From Poindextera sp035604135 (GTDB taxonomy: Bacteria; Pseudomonadota; Alphaproteobacteria; Caulobacterales; Caulobacteraceae): a DNA stretch of 64,000 nt. Position 1 is the stretch's first letter, and each line of letters begins with the position of its first letter. The DNA lies in NCBI GenBank assembly GCA_035604135.1, contig DATNJB010000038.1, forward strand, positions 1 through 64,000, in the 5' to 3' direction. Below the pieces are notes generated by a model, which was not told the DNA's origin, made no database searches, and worked only from the letters and a program-made list of their open reading frames with translations. A program made the position numbers and the translations under genes. Below are positions 33,985 to 42,206 of this stretch, piece after piece.

Positions 33985-35052
33985 TTACCACCGCTCCCGC
34001 TGTTTGGCGCGGGCGCGGTTGGCCTTGTTGACCGCGGCCCAGCGGCGGCGGTGGGCCTCGCGTGCGATCGGATCCTCCCGCCGTTCGAGCACGGCGAGTT
34101 CGCGCCCGAGCTTCTGGAAGCTCTTCCAGCGGCCGGGGTCGAGCTCGCCGCTCTCCAGCGCCGCCCGCACCGCGCAGCCCGGCTCCGTCGCATGGCCGCA
34201 ATCGCGGAAGCGGCAGCGCTCGGCCAGCGCCTCGATGTCGGCGAAGGTTGCATCCAGCCCGGCATCGGCGTCGAGCAGCCCAAGCTCGCGCATGCCCGGC
34301 GTGTCGAGGATGAGCGCGCCCGACGGCAGGCGGATGAGCTCACGGTGGCTCGTGGTGTGCCGCCCGCGCGCGTCGTCCTCGCGGATCGCCGCGGTCGCCA
34401 TCAGCTCGGCGCCGGCGAGCGCGTTGACCAGCGTCGACTTGCCCACCCCGGAGGAGCCGACGAGCACGCCGGTCTCTCGCGGGGCAAGGTGTGCGGCCAG
34501 CGCCTCAATCCCTTCGCCGGTGAGGGCCGAAACGGCGAGCACCGGCGCCCCGATCGCGACGGCTTCGGCTTCGTCGAGGATGGCGCCCGGATCCTCGCAG
34601 AGGTCAGCCTTGGTCAGCACGACGACGGGCCTGGCCCCACTCTGCCAGGCCGTGGCTAGGTAACGCTCGAGCCGCCGCGGGTTGAAGTCGGCGTTCATCG
34701 AAGCGGTCAGGAAGGCCACATCGACGTTGGCCGCAACCACCTGCGGCGTTCCGCTGGTGAAGGCGGCCTTGCGCACAAAGGCGGTCCGCCTGGGCACGAC
34801 CGCGTGGATGGTGGCGGCGCCCTCGTCGGGGCGGGCGGCGGGCGCGACCCAGTCGCCGACCGCCGGGTGGCTGGCCTCGCCGGGATCGTTGACCAGCCGC
34901 CCGGAAAGCTGGGCGGCCAGCTCGCCATGGTCGGTCAGCGTTGTGTAGAGACCGCGCTGCTGGACGACGACGCGCCCAGGCTCGAGGCTGCGCGCCGCGT
35001 GCGGCGCAAAGTCATGCTGGAGCGCCTCGCTCCAACCAAAATCTTCGATCAA
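33985..35052 (-). CDS. rsgA: Ribosome biogenesis GTPase RsgA
   Basis: Circularly permuted GTPase for late 30S maturation. 355 residues: OB-fold N-domain (VVVQQRGLYTTL), G4 VVLTKADL preceding G1 GSSGVGKSTLVNAL, G3 DTPGMRELG, and a zinc-binding C-domain with CRFRDCGHATEPGCAV. The start is TTG at 35052 (with AAGGA 8 bases upstream); the N-terminus MIEDFGWSEALQ is family-like and no ATG precedes it. Upstream lies a small candidate frame with a strong ribosome site. Confidence 0.93.
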   Translation of the reverse strand: MIEDFGWSEALQHDFAPHAARSLEPGRVVVQQRGLYTTLTDHGELAAQLSGRLVNDPGEASHPAVGDWVAPAARPDEGAATIHAVVPRRTAFVRKAAFTSGTPQVVAANVDVAFLTASMNADFNPRRLERYLATAWQSGARPVVVLTKADLCEDPGAILDEAEAVAIGAPVLAVSALTGEGIEALAAHLAPRETGVLVGSSGVGKSTLVNALAGAELMATAAIREDDARGRHTTSHRELIRLPSGALILDTPGMRELGLLDADAGLDATFADIEALAERCRFRDCGHATEPGCAVRAALESGELDPGRWKSFQKLGRELAVLERREDPIAREAHRRRWAAVNKANRARAKQRERW

Positions 35053-35114
35053 TTGAGTTGTCCTTCAAGTCGGATCAGCGTTTCGCCGCCGACCTGAAGA
35101 GGGCCGCGCAAGCC

Positions 35115-35159
35115 CTAGTCGGCGACGCCTTCGAGGGCGGCGCGAGCAATATCTGTCAT
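35115..35159 (-). CDS. Small frame with strong ribosome site upstream of rsgA
   Basis: AGGAGG sits 9 bases before ATG 35159; the frame encodes MTDIARAALEGVAD and stops at TAG 35115. Reading on past the TAG gives another 21 codons that end at a TGA overlapping the TTG start of rsgA. It could be a leader peptide, a gene of about 36 codons broken by an amber mutation, or chance. The only other content of the 35053-35245 gap is this. Confidence 0.35.
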   Translation of the reverse strand: MTDIARAALEGVAD

Positions 35160-35245
35160 GATCACAAGCCTCCTCTTTTCGAGCTAAGCCGATGACCAGA
35201 GGGTAGGACGGGACGGCGCTGCGGTCAAATCCCCGACGCGCAACA

Positions 35246-36238
35246 CTAGGCCCCGCGCCAAGGCAGGCGGCTGTCGGCGATCATGCGTTCCAGGGTCTCG
35301 GGGTCCTGGTGGTAGCCGTGGTTGGCGGCGTGCATGCCGAGCGCGTCGGCGACCAGAGCCAGGGTCTCTGGGGCGAAGAAGTAACCGACGTGGCGAGAGA
35401 TTACGCCGTCCGCCTCTTCGAGGCGCGAGATGCCCAGCAGCGTCTTGCGCCCATTTCGCTCGACCACGCCGACCGCGACGTCCTCGCCCTCGACCGTGTG
35501 GCGCTCCCAACGTACGCCGGCGGGACGAGCGACGTTCACCTCGATCCAGATCGCACCGTCCTTTCCGATCTCGCCGCCGACGCCTCGCGCCTCGTAGACG
35601 ACTGATTCCGACAGAACCGCGGTGACGGCCTCGATGTCTCGGGCGTTGAAGGCGGCGATGAAGCGGTCGATGAGCGCCGGTGAGGCCGGCTGGCCGCGCG
35701 GCGGAGTGGCCGGCCTCCGGCGTTCGGCGAGCTTGCCGCGGCCGCGGTTGAGGGCCGACTTCACCGCGCCGGTCGTGGTCGAGAGGATCGTCGCGATCTC
35801 CTCCAGGCTGAAGTCGAACACATCCTTCAGCACCAGCGCCGCCCGCTCCTGCGGCGCCATGCGCTCGAACAGAGCGGCCCCGGCCGCCGGCGTGACGATG
35901 GCCATGTCGCGGGGTTCGCCGGGCCGGTCAGCGGCGTCGCCCGTGGACTCCCGCCGGGCGCGGCGTTGTTCGTCCAGCCAGAGGTTGGTCGCGATTCTGC
36001 TGAGATAGGCGCGGGCGTTCTGGATCATGTCGCGTCCCCGGAACGCGTCGCCGCGCGCGGTGGCGGCGAACCCACGCAGCAGAGCCTCCTGGACCAGGTC
36101 CTCGGCGTCGAAGACCGAGCCGGTCAGCTTCAGGCAGTAGGCGTGCAGCTTGGGCCGCACCGGTTCGATCGTGTCGAGGTATTCGAACCACGCGCGCCGG
36201 AGGGCCCTGGCCGTCTCGTCGGTGATCGGTTCGCTCAT
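35246..36238 (-). CDS. ECF sigma factor with SnoaL-like C-terminal domain
   Basis: 330 residues. Sigma region 2 about residues 25-95 (LTGSVFDAEDLVQEALLRGF, then ARAYLSRIATNLWLDEQRR), region 4 about 125-185 (APQERAALVLKDVFDFSLEEIA, TTTGAVKSALNRGRGKL), then an NTF2/SnoaL-like domain (LIDRFIAAFNARDIEAVTAV). Such tails regulate some ECF groups in place of an anti-sigma factor; none is seen next to it. A CCACGTCTTA motif 22-31 bases upstream also occurs upstream of the first GIN gene, which might be a shared promoter element (inference). Confidence 0.9.
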   Translation of the reverse strand: MSEPITDETARALRRAWFEYLDTIEPVRPKLHAYCLKLTGSVFDAEDLVQEALLRGFAATARGDAFRGRDMIQNARAYLSRIATNLWLDEQRRARRESTGDAADRPGEPRDMAIVTPAAGAALFERMAPQERAALVLKDVFDFSLEEIATILSTTTGAVKSALNRGRGKLAERRRPATPPRGQPASPALIDRFIAAFNARDIEAVTAVLSESVVYEARGVGGEIGKDGAIWIEVNVARPAGVRWERHTVEGEDVAVGVVERNGRKTLLGISRLEEADGVISRHVGYFFAPETLALVADALGMHAANHGYHQDPETLERMIADSRLPWRGA

Positions 36239-36298
36239 GACCGCCTCCCTTGCCCTAACTAAGACGTGGAGATGGCGCAGAAAGATACTTGCGTTCAG

Positions 36299-36775
36299 CT
36301 AGCCGGCGTCCGCGAGAAAAGCGTCAGTCTCTCGGTCGCTCGCGAAGTGAACGACCGGAACGTCCGGGCCGTGCTTGACGCGCTCGGCCTCGACCAGCGG
36401 GCGGTTCCTGCGGTCGAAGGTTCTGATAAACGTCAGCACCTTGCCGAGATCCTCAAGCCGGTGATGCGCCTCGCCGGGGGTGAGGACGCGCTTGATGGCG
36501 CGCCAGGCGCAGACAATGCGCGGCCGGTCGAGCCAGACGATGAGGTCGGCGCGGGGCACGCGGATGTCGAAGGTGGCGAGCGCGAAATTGCCGTCGCTGA
36601 TCCAGGCGTCGGCTGCATGCAGGCGGCGCAGCGTCGCCCGAAAACGCTCGTGATCCTCGTTACTGCGCCACAGCGCGTCGAGGTCGATCAAAGGAGCGCC
36701 GGTGCGCTCCGAGAGGCGGCGGGCGAAGGTGCTCTTTCCGCTGCCGGCGCAGCCGAGGACGATGACGCGGGTCAA
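36299..36775 (-). CDS. Small P-loop kinase (adenylate-kinase-like)
   Basis: 158 residues of the group annotated as topology modulation protein or adenylate kinase-like. Walker A is GCAGSGKST at residues 8-16, followed by FARRLSERTGAPLIDLDALW; the later DLIVWLDRPRIVCAWRAIKRV segment and R-rich lid are typical. The substrate is not known; nucleoside monophosphates are plausible. It begins 9 bases after the gamma-glutamyltransferase gene and is likely co-transcribed with it. Confidence 0.88.
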   Translation of the reverse strand: MTRVIVLGCAGSGKSTFARRLSERTGAPLIDLDALWRSNEDHERFRATLRRLHAADAWISDGNFALATFDIRVPRADLIVWLDRPRIVCAWRAIKRVLTPGEAHHRLEDLGKVLTFIRTFDRRNRPLVEAERVKHGPDVPVVHFASDRETDAFLADAG

Positions 36776-36784
36776 GTGGGCGAC

Positions 36785-38470
36785 CTAGAGCGCGATCGCC
36801 ATCCCTTCGACTCGGGGGTCGGAGCCGCCGGCCAGCACGCCGGTCTTCGGATTGCGGGCGATGAGCTGCACCGCGCCGCCGGAGGCCCAATCGCCGATGC
36901 GGCGAAGCCGATGGCCGCGGCGCTCCAGGCCCTTGAGCGCCCCCTCCTCGATCCGGCCTTCGACGACCAGCTCGAACGGCCGGGGGCGGGTGTGGGGGTC
37001 GGTGCCTGGATGGATTTCCCAGCGCGGCGCCTCGGCCGCCAGCTGCACGTCGAGGCCCTGGTCGATCAGGCCGCTCAGGACCTGCAGGTTCCACTGCGGC
37101 TGCCCGTCGCCGCCGGGCGTGCCGCCGGCGAGCACTGGGGCGCCATCGTCGTCGGTGACGAGGTAGCAGTTCAGCGTGTGCAGCGTGCGCTTGCCCGGCG
37201 CGTAGACGTTCGGATCGCAGTCCTCGAGGCTGAAGCCGCGGCCGGCGCGGTCATTCAGCAGCACGCCGGTGTCGCCCGCCACCACCCCGCTGCCGAAGGC
37301 GAGCGAGACCGACTGGATCAGCGAGACCATCATCCCGTCGGCGTCGGCGACCGTGATGTAGGTGGTGTCGCCGTCGGCCATCGCCGGGACGCGGGCGTCC
37401 TCCGCGGACCGGTCGGGGTCGATGGAGGCGAAGCGCTCCGCCGCCCAGGGCTTGGAGGTCAGCAGCGGCGTCACGTCCGGCCCAAATCGCGGGTCGCAGG
37501 CGAACGAAAGCCTGTCGGTGAACGCGCACTTCAGCGCTTCGGCGAAGAGGTGGATGCGCGCGTCGTCGCCGAGACCGGCCGGATGGGCCTGCTCGACGAC
37601 GTTCAGCGCCTCGAGCAGGATAAGGCCCTGGCTGGGCAGCCCGGTCTCGTGGATCGTGTGGCCACGGTAGCCGGTTGCGATCGGCGCCTCGACCACCGTC
37701 CCGTGGGGGCCGAGGTCGCTGGCGGCCAACGCGCCGCCCACCGCCTGCACGCCGTCGGCGATGCGGCGGGCAAGGTCGCCGTCATAGAAGGCGCGCGGCC
37801 CCTCGCGGGCGAGCAGGCGCAAGGTTGCCGCCAGCTCCGGTTGGGCGAGGATGGAGCCGGCCCGAGGCGTCTCGCCGCCGGGGAGGAAGATCGCCGCCGC
37901 GCGGGCGTTCCTGCGCAACAGATCCTGGCAGGCGCGGATCGCCGCCGCAGCGTGCATGCTGAGCGCGACGCCATCGGCGAGCGCGATCGCCCGCTCGGCG
38001 GCTTGAGCGAACGTCCATGAGCCGAACCGGGCCAGCACGGCGCCATAGCCGTCGACCATGCCGGGGACGCTGATCGAGAGCGGGCCCCGCAGCGGCATGC
38101 GCGGCTTGCCGTCCGCGCCTCGATCGCCGCGCTCGCGCATCATGGCGAGGCTGGTCGCCATCGGCGCGATGCCGCTGCCGAGGAAGGCGAGCGGGGCGTC
38201 GCCGGTCTTGCCCGAATGCACGATGGCGAAGAGGTCGCCGCCCAGGCCGCACATCTCGGGCATCACGACGGCGGCGGCGAGGCCCGCGGCCACCGCGGCG
38301 TCGACGGCATTACCGCCTTGCGCGAGCACGGCCGCGCCCGCCGAGGCGACAAGCGGGTGCGCCGCGCCGACCATGCCGCGGCGGCCGAACACCGGCAGGA
38401 TGCGGCGCGCCGGCCAAGGCGGGCGACCGCTCAACCCCGGGGTCGGAAAGCCCAGTCGGTGCTCACTCAT
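36785..38470 (-). CDS. Gamma-glutamyltransferase family protein
   Basis: 561-residue Ntn-hydrolase that self-cleaves to two chains; transfers or hydrolyses gamma-glutamyl groups. Seen: ASAGAAVLAQGGNAVDAAVA near the N-terminus, EMCGLGGDLFAIVH, the autocleavage/nucleophile site at GDTTYITVADADG (the Thr of the TT pair), and LAGGTPGGDGQPQWN. No signal peptide is evident from ATG 38470, unlike periplasmic GGT, so a cytoplasmic acylase-like role is possible. Upstream in-frame sequence to 38590 does not resemble the family. Confidence 0.9.
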   Translation of the reverse strand: MSEHRLGFPTPGLSGRPPWPARRILPVFGRRGMVGAAHPLVASAGAAVLAQGGNAVDAAVAAGLAAAVVMPEMCGLGGDLFAIVHSGKTGDAPLAFLGSGIAPMATSLAMMRERGDRGADGKPRMPLRGPLSISVPGMVDGYGAVLARFGSWTFAQAAERAIALADGVALSMHAAAAIRACQDLLRRNARAAAIFLPGGETPRAGSILAQPELAATLRLLAREGPRAFYDGDLARRIADGVQAVGGALAASDLGPHGTVVEAPIATGYRGHTIHETGLPSQGLILLEALNVVEQAHPAGLGDDARIHLFAEALKCAFTDRLSFACDPRFGPDVTPLLTSKPWAAERFASIDPDRSAEDARVPAMADGDTTYITVADADGMMVSLIQSVSLAFGSGVVAGDTGVLLNDRAGRGFSLEDCDPNVYAPGKRTLHTLNCYLVTDDDGAPVLAGGTPGGDGQPQWNLQVLSGLIDQGLDVQLAAEAPRWEIHPGTDPHTRPRPFELVVEGRIEEGALKGLERRGHRLRRIGDWASGGAVQLIARNPKTGVLAGGSDPRVEGMAIAL

Positions 38471-38601
38471 GCTCGCTCTCCACGGACGACGGGCCATCTC
38501 GCGTGCGAAGCGGCCTGGCGTCAATCGTGGGGACCAGCGGTCGGCGACCACGGTGGACGTCGCCGCTCGCGACCGCTGTCCGTTCCCCACGCCCGAAAGC
38601 G

Positions 38602-39717
38602 CTAGCGGCCGGCGACGACGATCCTGCCCGAGCCCGAGGACGCTGTGTCCATCGCGCCCAACACGCGTCCGACGCGGACGCCGCCGAAGCTTGACGTGCG
38701 CGCATCGAGCCGGTCGGCGGTACCACCAAAGCTCACCCCGCCGGAGCCTGAGACCTTGGCGCTGACGCTCGTCGCATGCCCGTCGGCGACACGCAGCGCC
38801 CCCAGCGAGCTGAGACGGGCGCGCACCGCGCCGTCCGCGCGATCGACACCCATGTTGCCGCTGCCAGTGATGCTGACGTCAAGAGTGTCGGACACGCTCG
38901 CCAGGTCGATGCCGCCAAGACTCGTAATACCAGCCTGGACCGTCTTGGCCCGGCCACCGAAGCGGATATCGCCCGAGCCCGTCGTCAGCGTGTGCACGTC
39001 GCTCGCATCGCCGCCGCCGATGTGGATCGAGCCCGAACTTGTCACGCGGGCCGCAATCGCGCCGGACGCCCGCGCCACCTTGATGTCGCCGGAGCCGGTG
39101 TTCCTTGCGTCGAGGTCGGCGCTCGCGTTTCGCGCTTCGATGGAGCCCAAGCTGGTGGCGATCAGGGTCATCCGCGCCGCGTCGCCAGCGCGGATGCGCG
39201 CCGCGCCCGTATTGCGGATCACGAGCGGGCCTTGAACATTGGCGATGGTCCACGCGCCGCAGCGGGAGGCCTTCAACTCCACCCGACCGGCCGGACCGAT
39301 CTCGCCGAATACCGCGGCGTCGGCTGAGACCCGCGCGTCCATCGGCACCCGCGCGACCACCTGCGGCAGGTCCTCGTAGGTCACTTGGCCCAACCCGAGG
39401 ACCCACATCCAGCCGCCAGGCCCGGCGGGGCCGCAAGTGGCCGGCCGCTGCCAGAGCCAGAGCTGGATCCCAGCAAGAGGCGGTCCGAGTCGGCCGTAGC
39501 CGAAGCCTCCGTCGACGATGACGTCGCCAAGGGGGCCGGTCGAGACCTTCAATGGCGGGCGCGGATTGGCGTGCACGACCGTCACGCTCACGTCGGCCCT
39601 CGCCTCGGGGATGACAACGACGCGCACCGCCGCGTTCTGAATCTCCAGCGTCGCCGCGTGAGCTGCGCCCCCGCTCGCCAAGACGCCGGCCGCCGCCAAC
39701 CCTGCCAGCCTGCCCAT
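38602..39717 (-). CDS. Secreted GIN-type (DUF2807-like) beta-helix protein, copy 1
   Basis: 371 residues. Signal peptide MGRLAGLAAAGVLASGGAAHA. The first 140 mature residues are shared with the next gene (VVVIPEARADVSVTVVHANP); the rest is a run of about 20-residue repeats with GSG, SLG or SSG corners (TGSGDIKVARASG, TSSGSIHIGGGDAS), the pattern of head-GIN/DUF2807 domains that form a solenoid at the cell surface. The C-terminus ends SGSGRIVVAGR. AGAGGAG precedes ATG 39717. It shares a 50-bp upstream element with copy 2. Confidence 0.85.
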   Translation of the reverse strand: MGRLAGLAAAGVLASGGAAHAATLEIQNAAVRVVVIPEARADVSVTVVHANPRPPLKVSTGPLGDVIVDGGFGYGRLGPPLAGIQLWLWQRPATCGPAGPGGWMWVLGLGQVTYEDLPQVVARVPMDARVSADAAVFGEIGPAGRVELKASRCGAWTIANVQGPLVIRNTGAARIRAGDAARMTLIATSLGSIEARNASADLDARNTGSGDIKVARASGAIAARVTSSGSIHIGGGDASDVHTLTTGSGDIRFGGRAKTVQAGITSLGGIDLASVSDTLDVSITGSGNMGVDRADGAVRARLSSLGALRVADGHATSVSAKVSGSGGVSFGGTADRLDARTSSFGGVRVGRVLGAMDTASSGSGRIVVAGR

Positions 39718-39754
39718 CGCTCGCTCCTCTCGCCGGCTTTGCGCCTGGCGCTCT

Positions 39755-39804
39755 ACCCCTAAGCGCATCGTCCGCGGTCTTGCACTTAAGACGTGGTAAT
39801 CTTT
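39755..39804 (-). promoter_or_regulatory. 50-bp element upstream of GIN copy 1, conserved at copy 2
   Basis: Aligns without gaps to 40959-41008 at 41 of 50 positions, both about 30-40 bases upstream of the respective ATG. Conserved words on the plus strand are ACCCCTA, TCGTCCG, TTGCACTTAA and TAATCTTT. Likely a duplicated promoter; this copy also contains TAAGACGTGG, seen upstream of the ECF sigma gene. Confidence 0.55.
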
Positions 39805-39840
39805 CGCGCCGCCCGGCTACACGCGGCGACGAACGCGCTC

Positions 39841-40890
39841 TTAGCGGCCGGCGACGATGATCCGGCCCGAGCCCGACGAGGCCGTATCCATCGCGCCCAG
39901 CACCTGACCGATGCGGATTCCGCCGGAGCCGGAGGTTCGGGCCTGCAACGCGTCCGCCGCCCCGTCGAAGGCGATGCCGCCGGAGCCCGTGATCCTGGCG
40001 TCCATGTCGCTCGCGCGCCCCTGGGCGATGCGAAGCGAGCCGGAGCCGCTGATGTGGGCGCGGACCGCGCCGCCCGAGAGCTGCGCCACGGCCATGCCCC
40101 CGCCACCGCTGATCCCGACACCGAGGCTCTTGGTGACCTCGCCCACCGACACCCGGCCTGATCCGGAGAGGTCGCTCTGCACGTCCTGGGCGACGCCTTT
40201 GAAGACGACGTTACCGGATCCGGTCGTGCGCGCCGCAAGCTCCGTCGCCGCCCCGCCGTCGATCTCGATGTCGCCCGAGCCGCTCACGCGCGCCTGCACG
40301 GGACCAGACGCTTGCTCGACCCGGACGCCGCCGGAGCCGGAGACCCGTGCGTCCAGCCCGCGCGCGGCTGCGCGGGTGATGATCGAACCGGAGCCGGACA
40401 TCGCGAGCGCCATCGCGCCGGCCGCGCCGGCGCGTACGCGGCCAGATCCCGAATTGCGCACCGAGAGCTGGTCGCGGACGTCGTCCACCACCCACTCGCC
40501 GCAACTGGCGTTATCCAGGTGGAGACTATTGGCGGCCGCGACGGCGCCGAAGACGGCCGCGTCCGAGCGCACCTCCGCATCCATCGGCACGCGTGCAACC
40601 ACCTGCGGCAGGTCATTGTAGGCCACGCGCCCCACGCCAAAGATGTCCATCCAGCCGCCAGGCCCGGCGGGGCCGCAGGTCACCGGCCGCTGCCAGAACC
40701 AGCCGTAGCCGAGACCGCCGTCGATGACTGCCTCGCCGAGCGGACCGGTGGAGACCTTCAGCGGCAGGCGTGGGTTGGCGTGCACGACGGTCACGCTCAC
40801 GTCTGCCCTCGCCTCGGGGATGACCACGACGCGCAGCGCCGCATTCTGGATCTCCAGCGTCGCCGCGTCCGCTGCGCCCGCGCTCGCCAA
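39841..40890 (-). CDS. GIN-type beta-helix protein, copy 2, signal peptide frameshifted
   Basis: 349 residues in the intact frame; mature part is a close paralogue of copy 1 (same HANPRLPLKVSTGPLG block and GSG-cornered repeats, ending SGSGRIIVAGR). The homologous ATG at 40931 begins MGKLAGLAAA, but relative to copy 1 there are 5 extra bases before the CTTGGCGAGC word, so this ATG is out of frame with the rest. In the open frame the only start is TTG 40890, which leaves ASAGAADA and no hydrophobic core. Thus secretion is probably lost, or the indel is a sequence error. Confidence 0.75.
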   Translation of the reverse strand: MASAGAADAATLEIQNAALRVVVIPEARADVSVTVVHANPRLPLKVSTGPLGEAVIDGGLGYGWFWQRPVTCGPAGPGGWMDIFGVGRVAYNDLPQVVARVPMDAEVRSDAAVFGAVAAANSLHLDNASCGEWVVDDVRDQLSVRNSGSGRVRAGAAGAMALAMSGSGSIITRAAARGLDARVSGSGGVRVEQASGPVQARVSGSGDIEIDGGAATELAARTTGSGNVVFKGVAQDVQSDLSGSGRVSVGEVTKSLGVGISGGGGMAVAQLSGGAVRAHISGSGSLRIAQGRASDMDARITGSGGIAFDGAADALQARTSGSGGIRIGQVLGAMDTASSGSGRIIVAGR

Positions 40891-40958
40891 GGCGCGCCCG
40901 CCGCCGCGGCCAGTCCTGCCAGCTTGCCCATCGCGTGCCCTCGCCCGTTCTGGCCTCC

Positions 40959-41008
40959 ACCCCTACGCGGGTCGTCCGGGGTTTTGCACTTAAAGCGGCG
41001 TAATCTTT
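40959..41008 (-). promoter_or_regulatory. 50-bp element upstream of GIN copy 2
   Basis: Second copy of the element at 39755-39804 (41 of 50 identical, no gaps), 28 bases upstream of ATG 40931. Its conservation suggests it is the promoter or regulator site of the duplicated genes. Confidence 0.55.
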
Positions 41009-41110
41009 AGCGGCGGGCGTCCGCACGCGACCCCGTTGCGGCCAGCGGCCCGTTGCGCCTAAGTGGCGGCGGGAGCACCTGAAGAGCGCTCCCCGCGAAC
41101 GAGGACGCCC

Positions 41111-42205
41111 ATGCCCAAGCTTGCCGACCGCTACCCCTTCCCCGCCCCCGAAGGCTCGCACTGGAGCGTGCCGCAGGACTTCGACGTCGAGTTCAACTGG
41201 GACTACGACGAGGGCCGGGCGACCATGATGGGTCTCTATCGCAAGGGGATAGAGATGCAGTGGAACGCCGAGACCCGCATCGACTGGAGCCAGGAGCTCG
41301 ACGAGGACAATCCCGAGCAGCTGCCGGAAGAGATGCTGCCGATCAGCGGCATGGCGCAGTACGAGGCGATGTCGCGGGCCGAAAAGGCCAAGGTGCGCCG
41401 CCACTTCCAAGGCTGGCAGATCAGCCAGTTCATGCAGGGCGAGCAGGGCGCGCTGATCTGCGCGGCCAAGATCGTCACCCAGGTGCCGGACATCGACTCC
41501 AAGTTCTACGCCTCGACCCAGGTGATCGACGAGGCGCGGCACGTCGAGAGCTACAAGCGGCTCTTGGAGAAGTTCGGCGTCGCCTACCCGATGACGCCGC
41601 CGCTGCAGGAGCTGATCGACCAGGTGCTGCGCGATAGCCGCTGGGACATGACCTACCTCGGCATGCAGGTGGTGATCGAAGGGCTGGCGCTCGCCGCCTT
41701 TCAGCAGATTCGCGACCACGCGCAGAACCCGCTGGCCGCGGCGGTCAACGCCTACGTCATGCAGGACGAGAGCCGGCACGTCGCCTTCGGCCGCCTGGCG
41801 CTGCGCGACTACTATCCGCAGCTGACGCAGAAGGAGCGCGACGAGCGCGAGCAGTTCCTGCTCGAGGCCTGCTACCTGATGCGCGACCGCTTCGACGCGG
41901 TCGAGGTGTGGAAGACGCTGGGCCTCGACCCGGCGAAATGCGCCGAGCACATGTACGACTCCGGCTTCATGGAGATGTTCCGCTCTTCGCTGTTCACCCG
42001 CATCGTGCCGATCGTGAAGGACATCGGCCTCTGGGGCCCGATCATCCGCAAGGGCTACGAAGAGATGGGCATCATCGGCTTCGCCGAGACCGACGTGCAG
42101 GCGTTGCAGGAGGCCGACGACACCATCGCCAAGGACTTCGACGCCCGCCGCGCCTACGTGCAGAGCGTCGCCGACCGCGCCGCGGCGATGGAGCCGGCGC
42201 AGTAG
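41111..42205 (+). CDS. Ferritin-like di-iron protein
   Basis: 364 residues, mostly helical. Two ExxH-type metal motifs are visible: GEQGALICAAKI with Glu about residue 115, then DEARHVESYKRLLEK (EARH), and IEGLALAAF followed by MQDESRHVAFGRLALRD (ESRH), as in ferritin-like di-iron oxygenases. No ribonucleotide-reductase tyrosine context is evident. It ends one base before the LLM flavoprotein gene, so an oxygenase pair acting on one substrate is plausible. Substrate unknown. ATG 41111 chosen for its fit to the family-like start MPKLADRYPFP. Confidence 0.85.
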   Translation: MPKLADRYPFPAPEGSHWSVPQDFDVEFNWDYDEGRATMMGLYRKGIEMQWNAETRIDWSQELDEDNPEQLPEEMLPISGMAQYEAMSRAEKAKVRRHFQGWQISQFMQGEQGALICAAKIVTQVPDIDSKFYASTQVIDEARHVESYKRLLEKFGVAYPMTPPLQELIDQVLRDSRWDMTYLGMQVVIEGLALAAFQQIRDHAQNPLAAAVNAYVMQDESRHVAFGRLALRDYYPQLTQKERDEREQFLLEACYLMRDRFDAVEVWKTLGLDPAKCAEHMYDSGFMEMFRSSLFTRIVPIVKDIGLWGPIIRKGYEEMGIIGFAETDVQALQEADDTIAKDFDARRAYVQSVADRAAAMEPAQ

Positions 42206-42206
42206 G

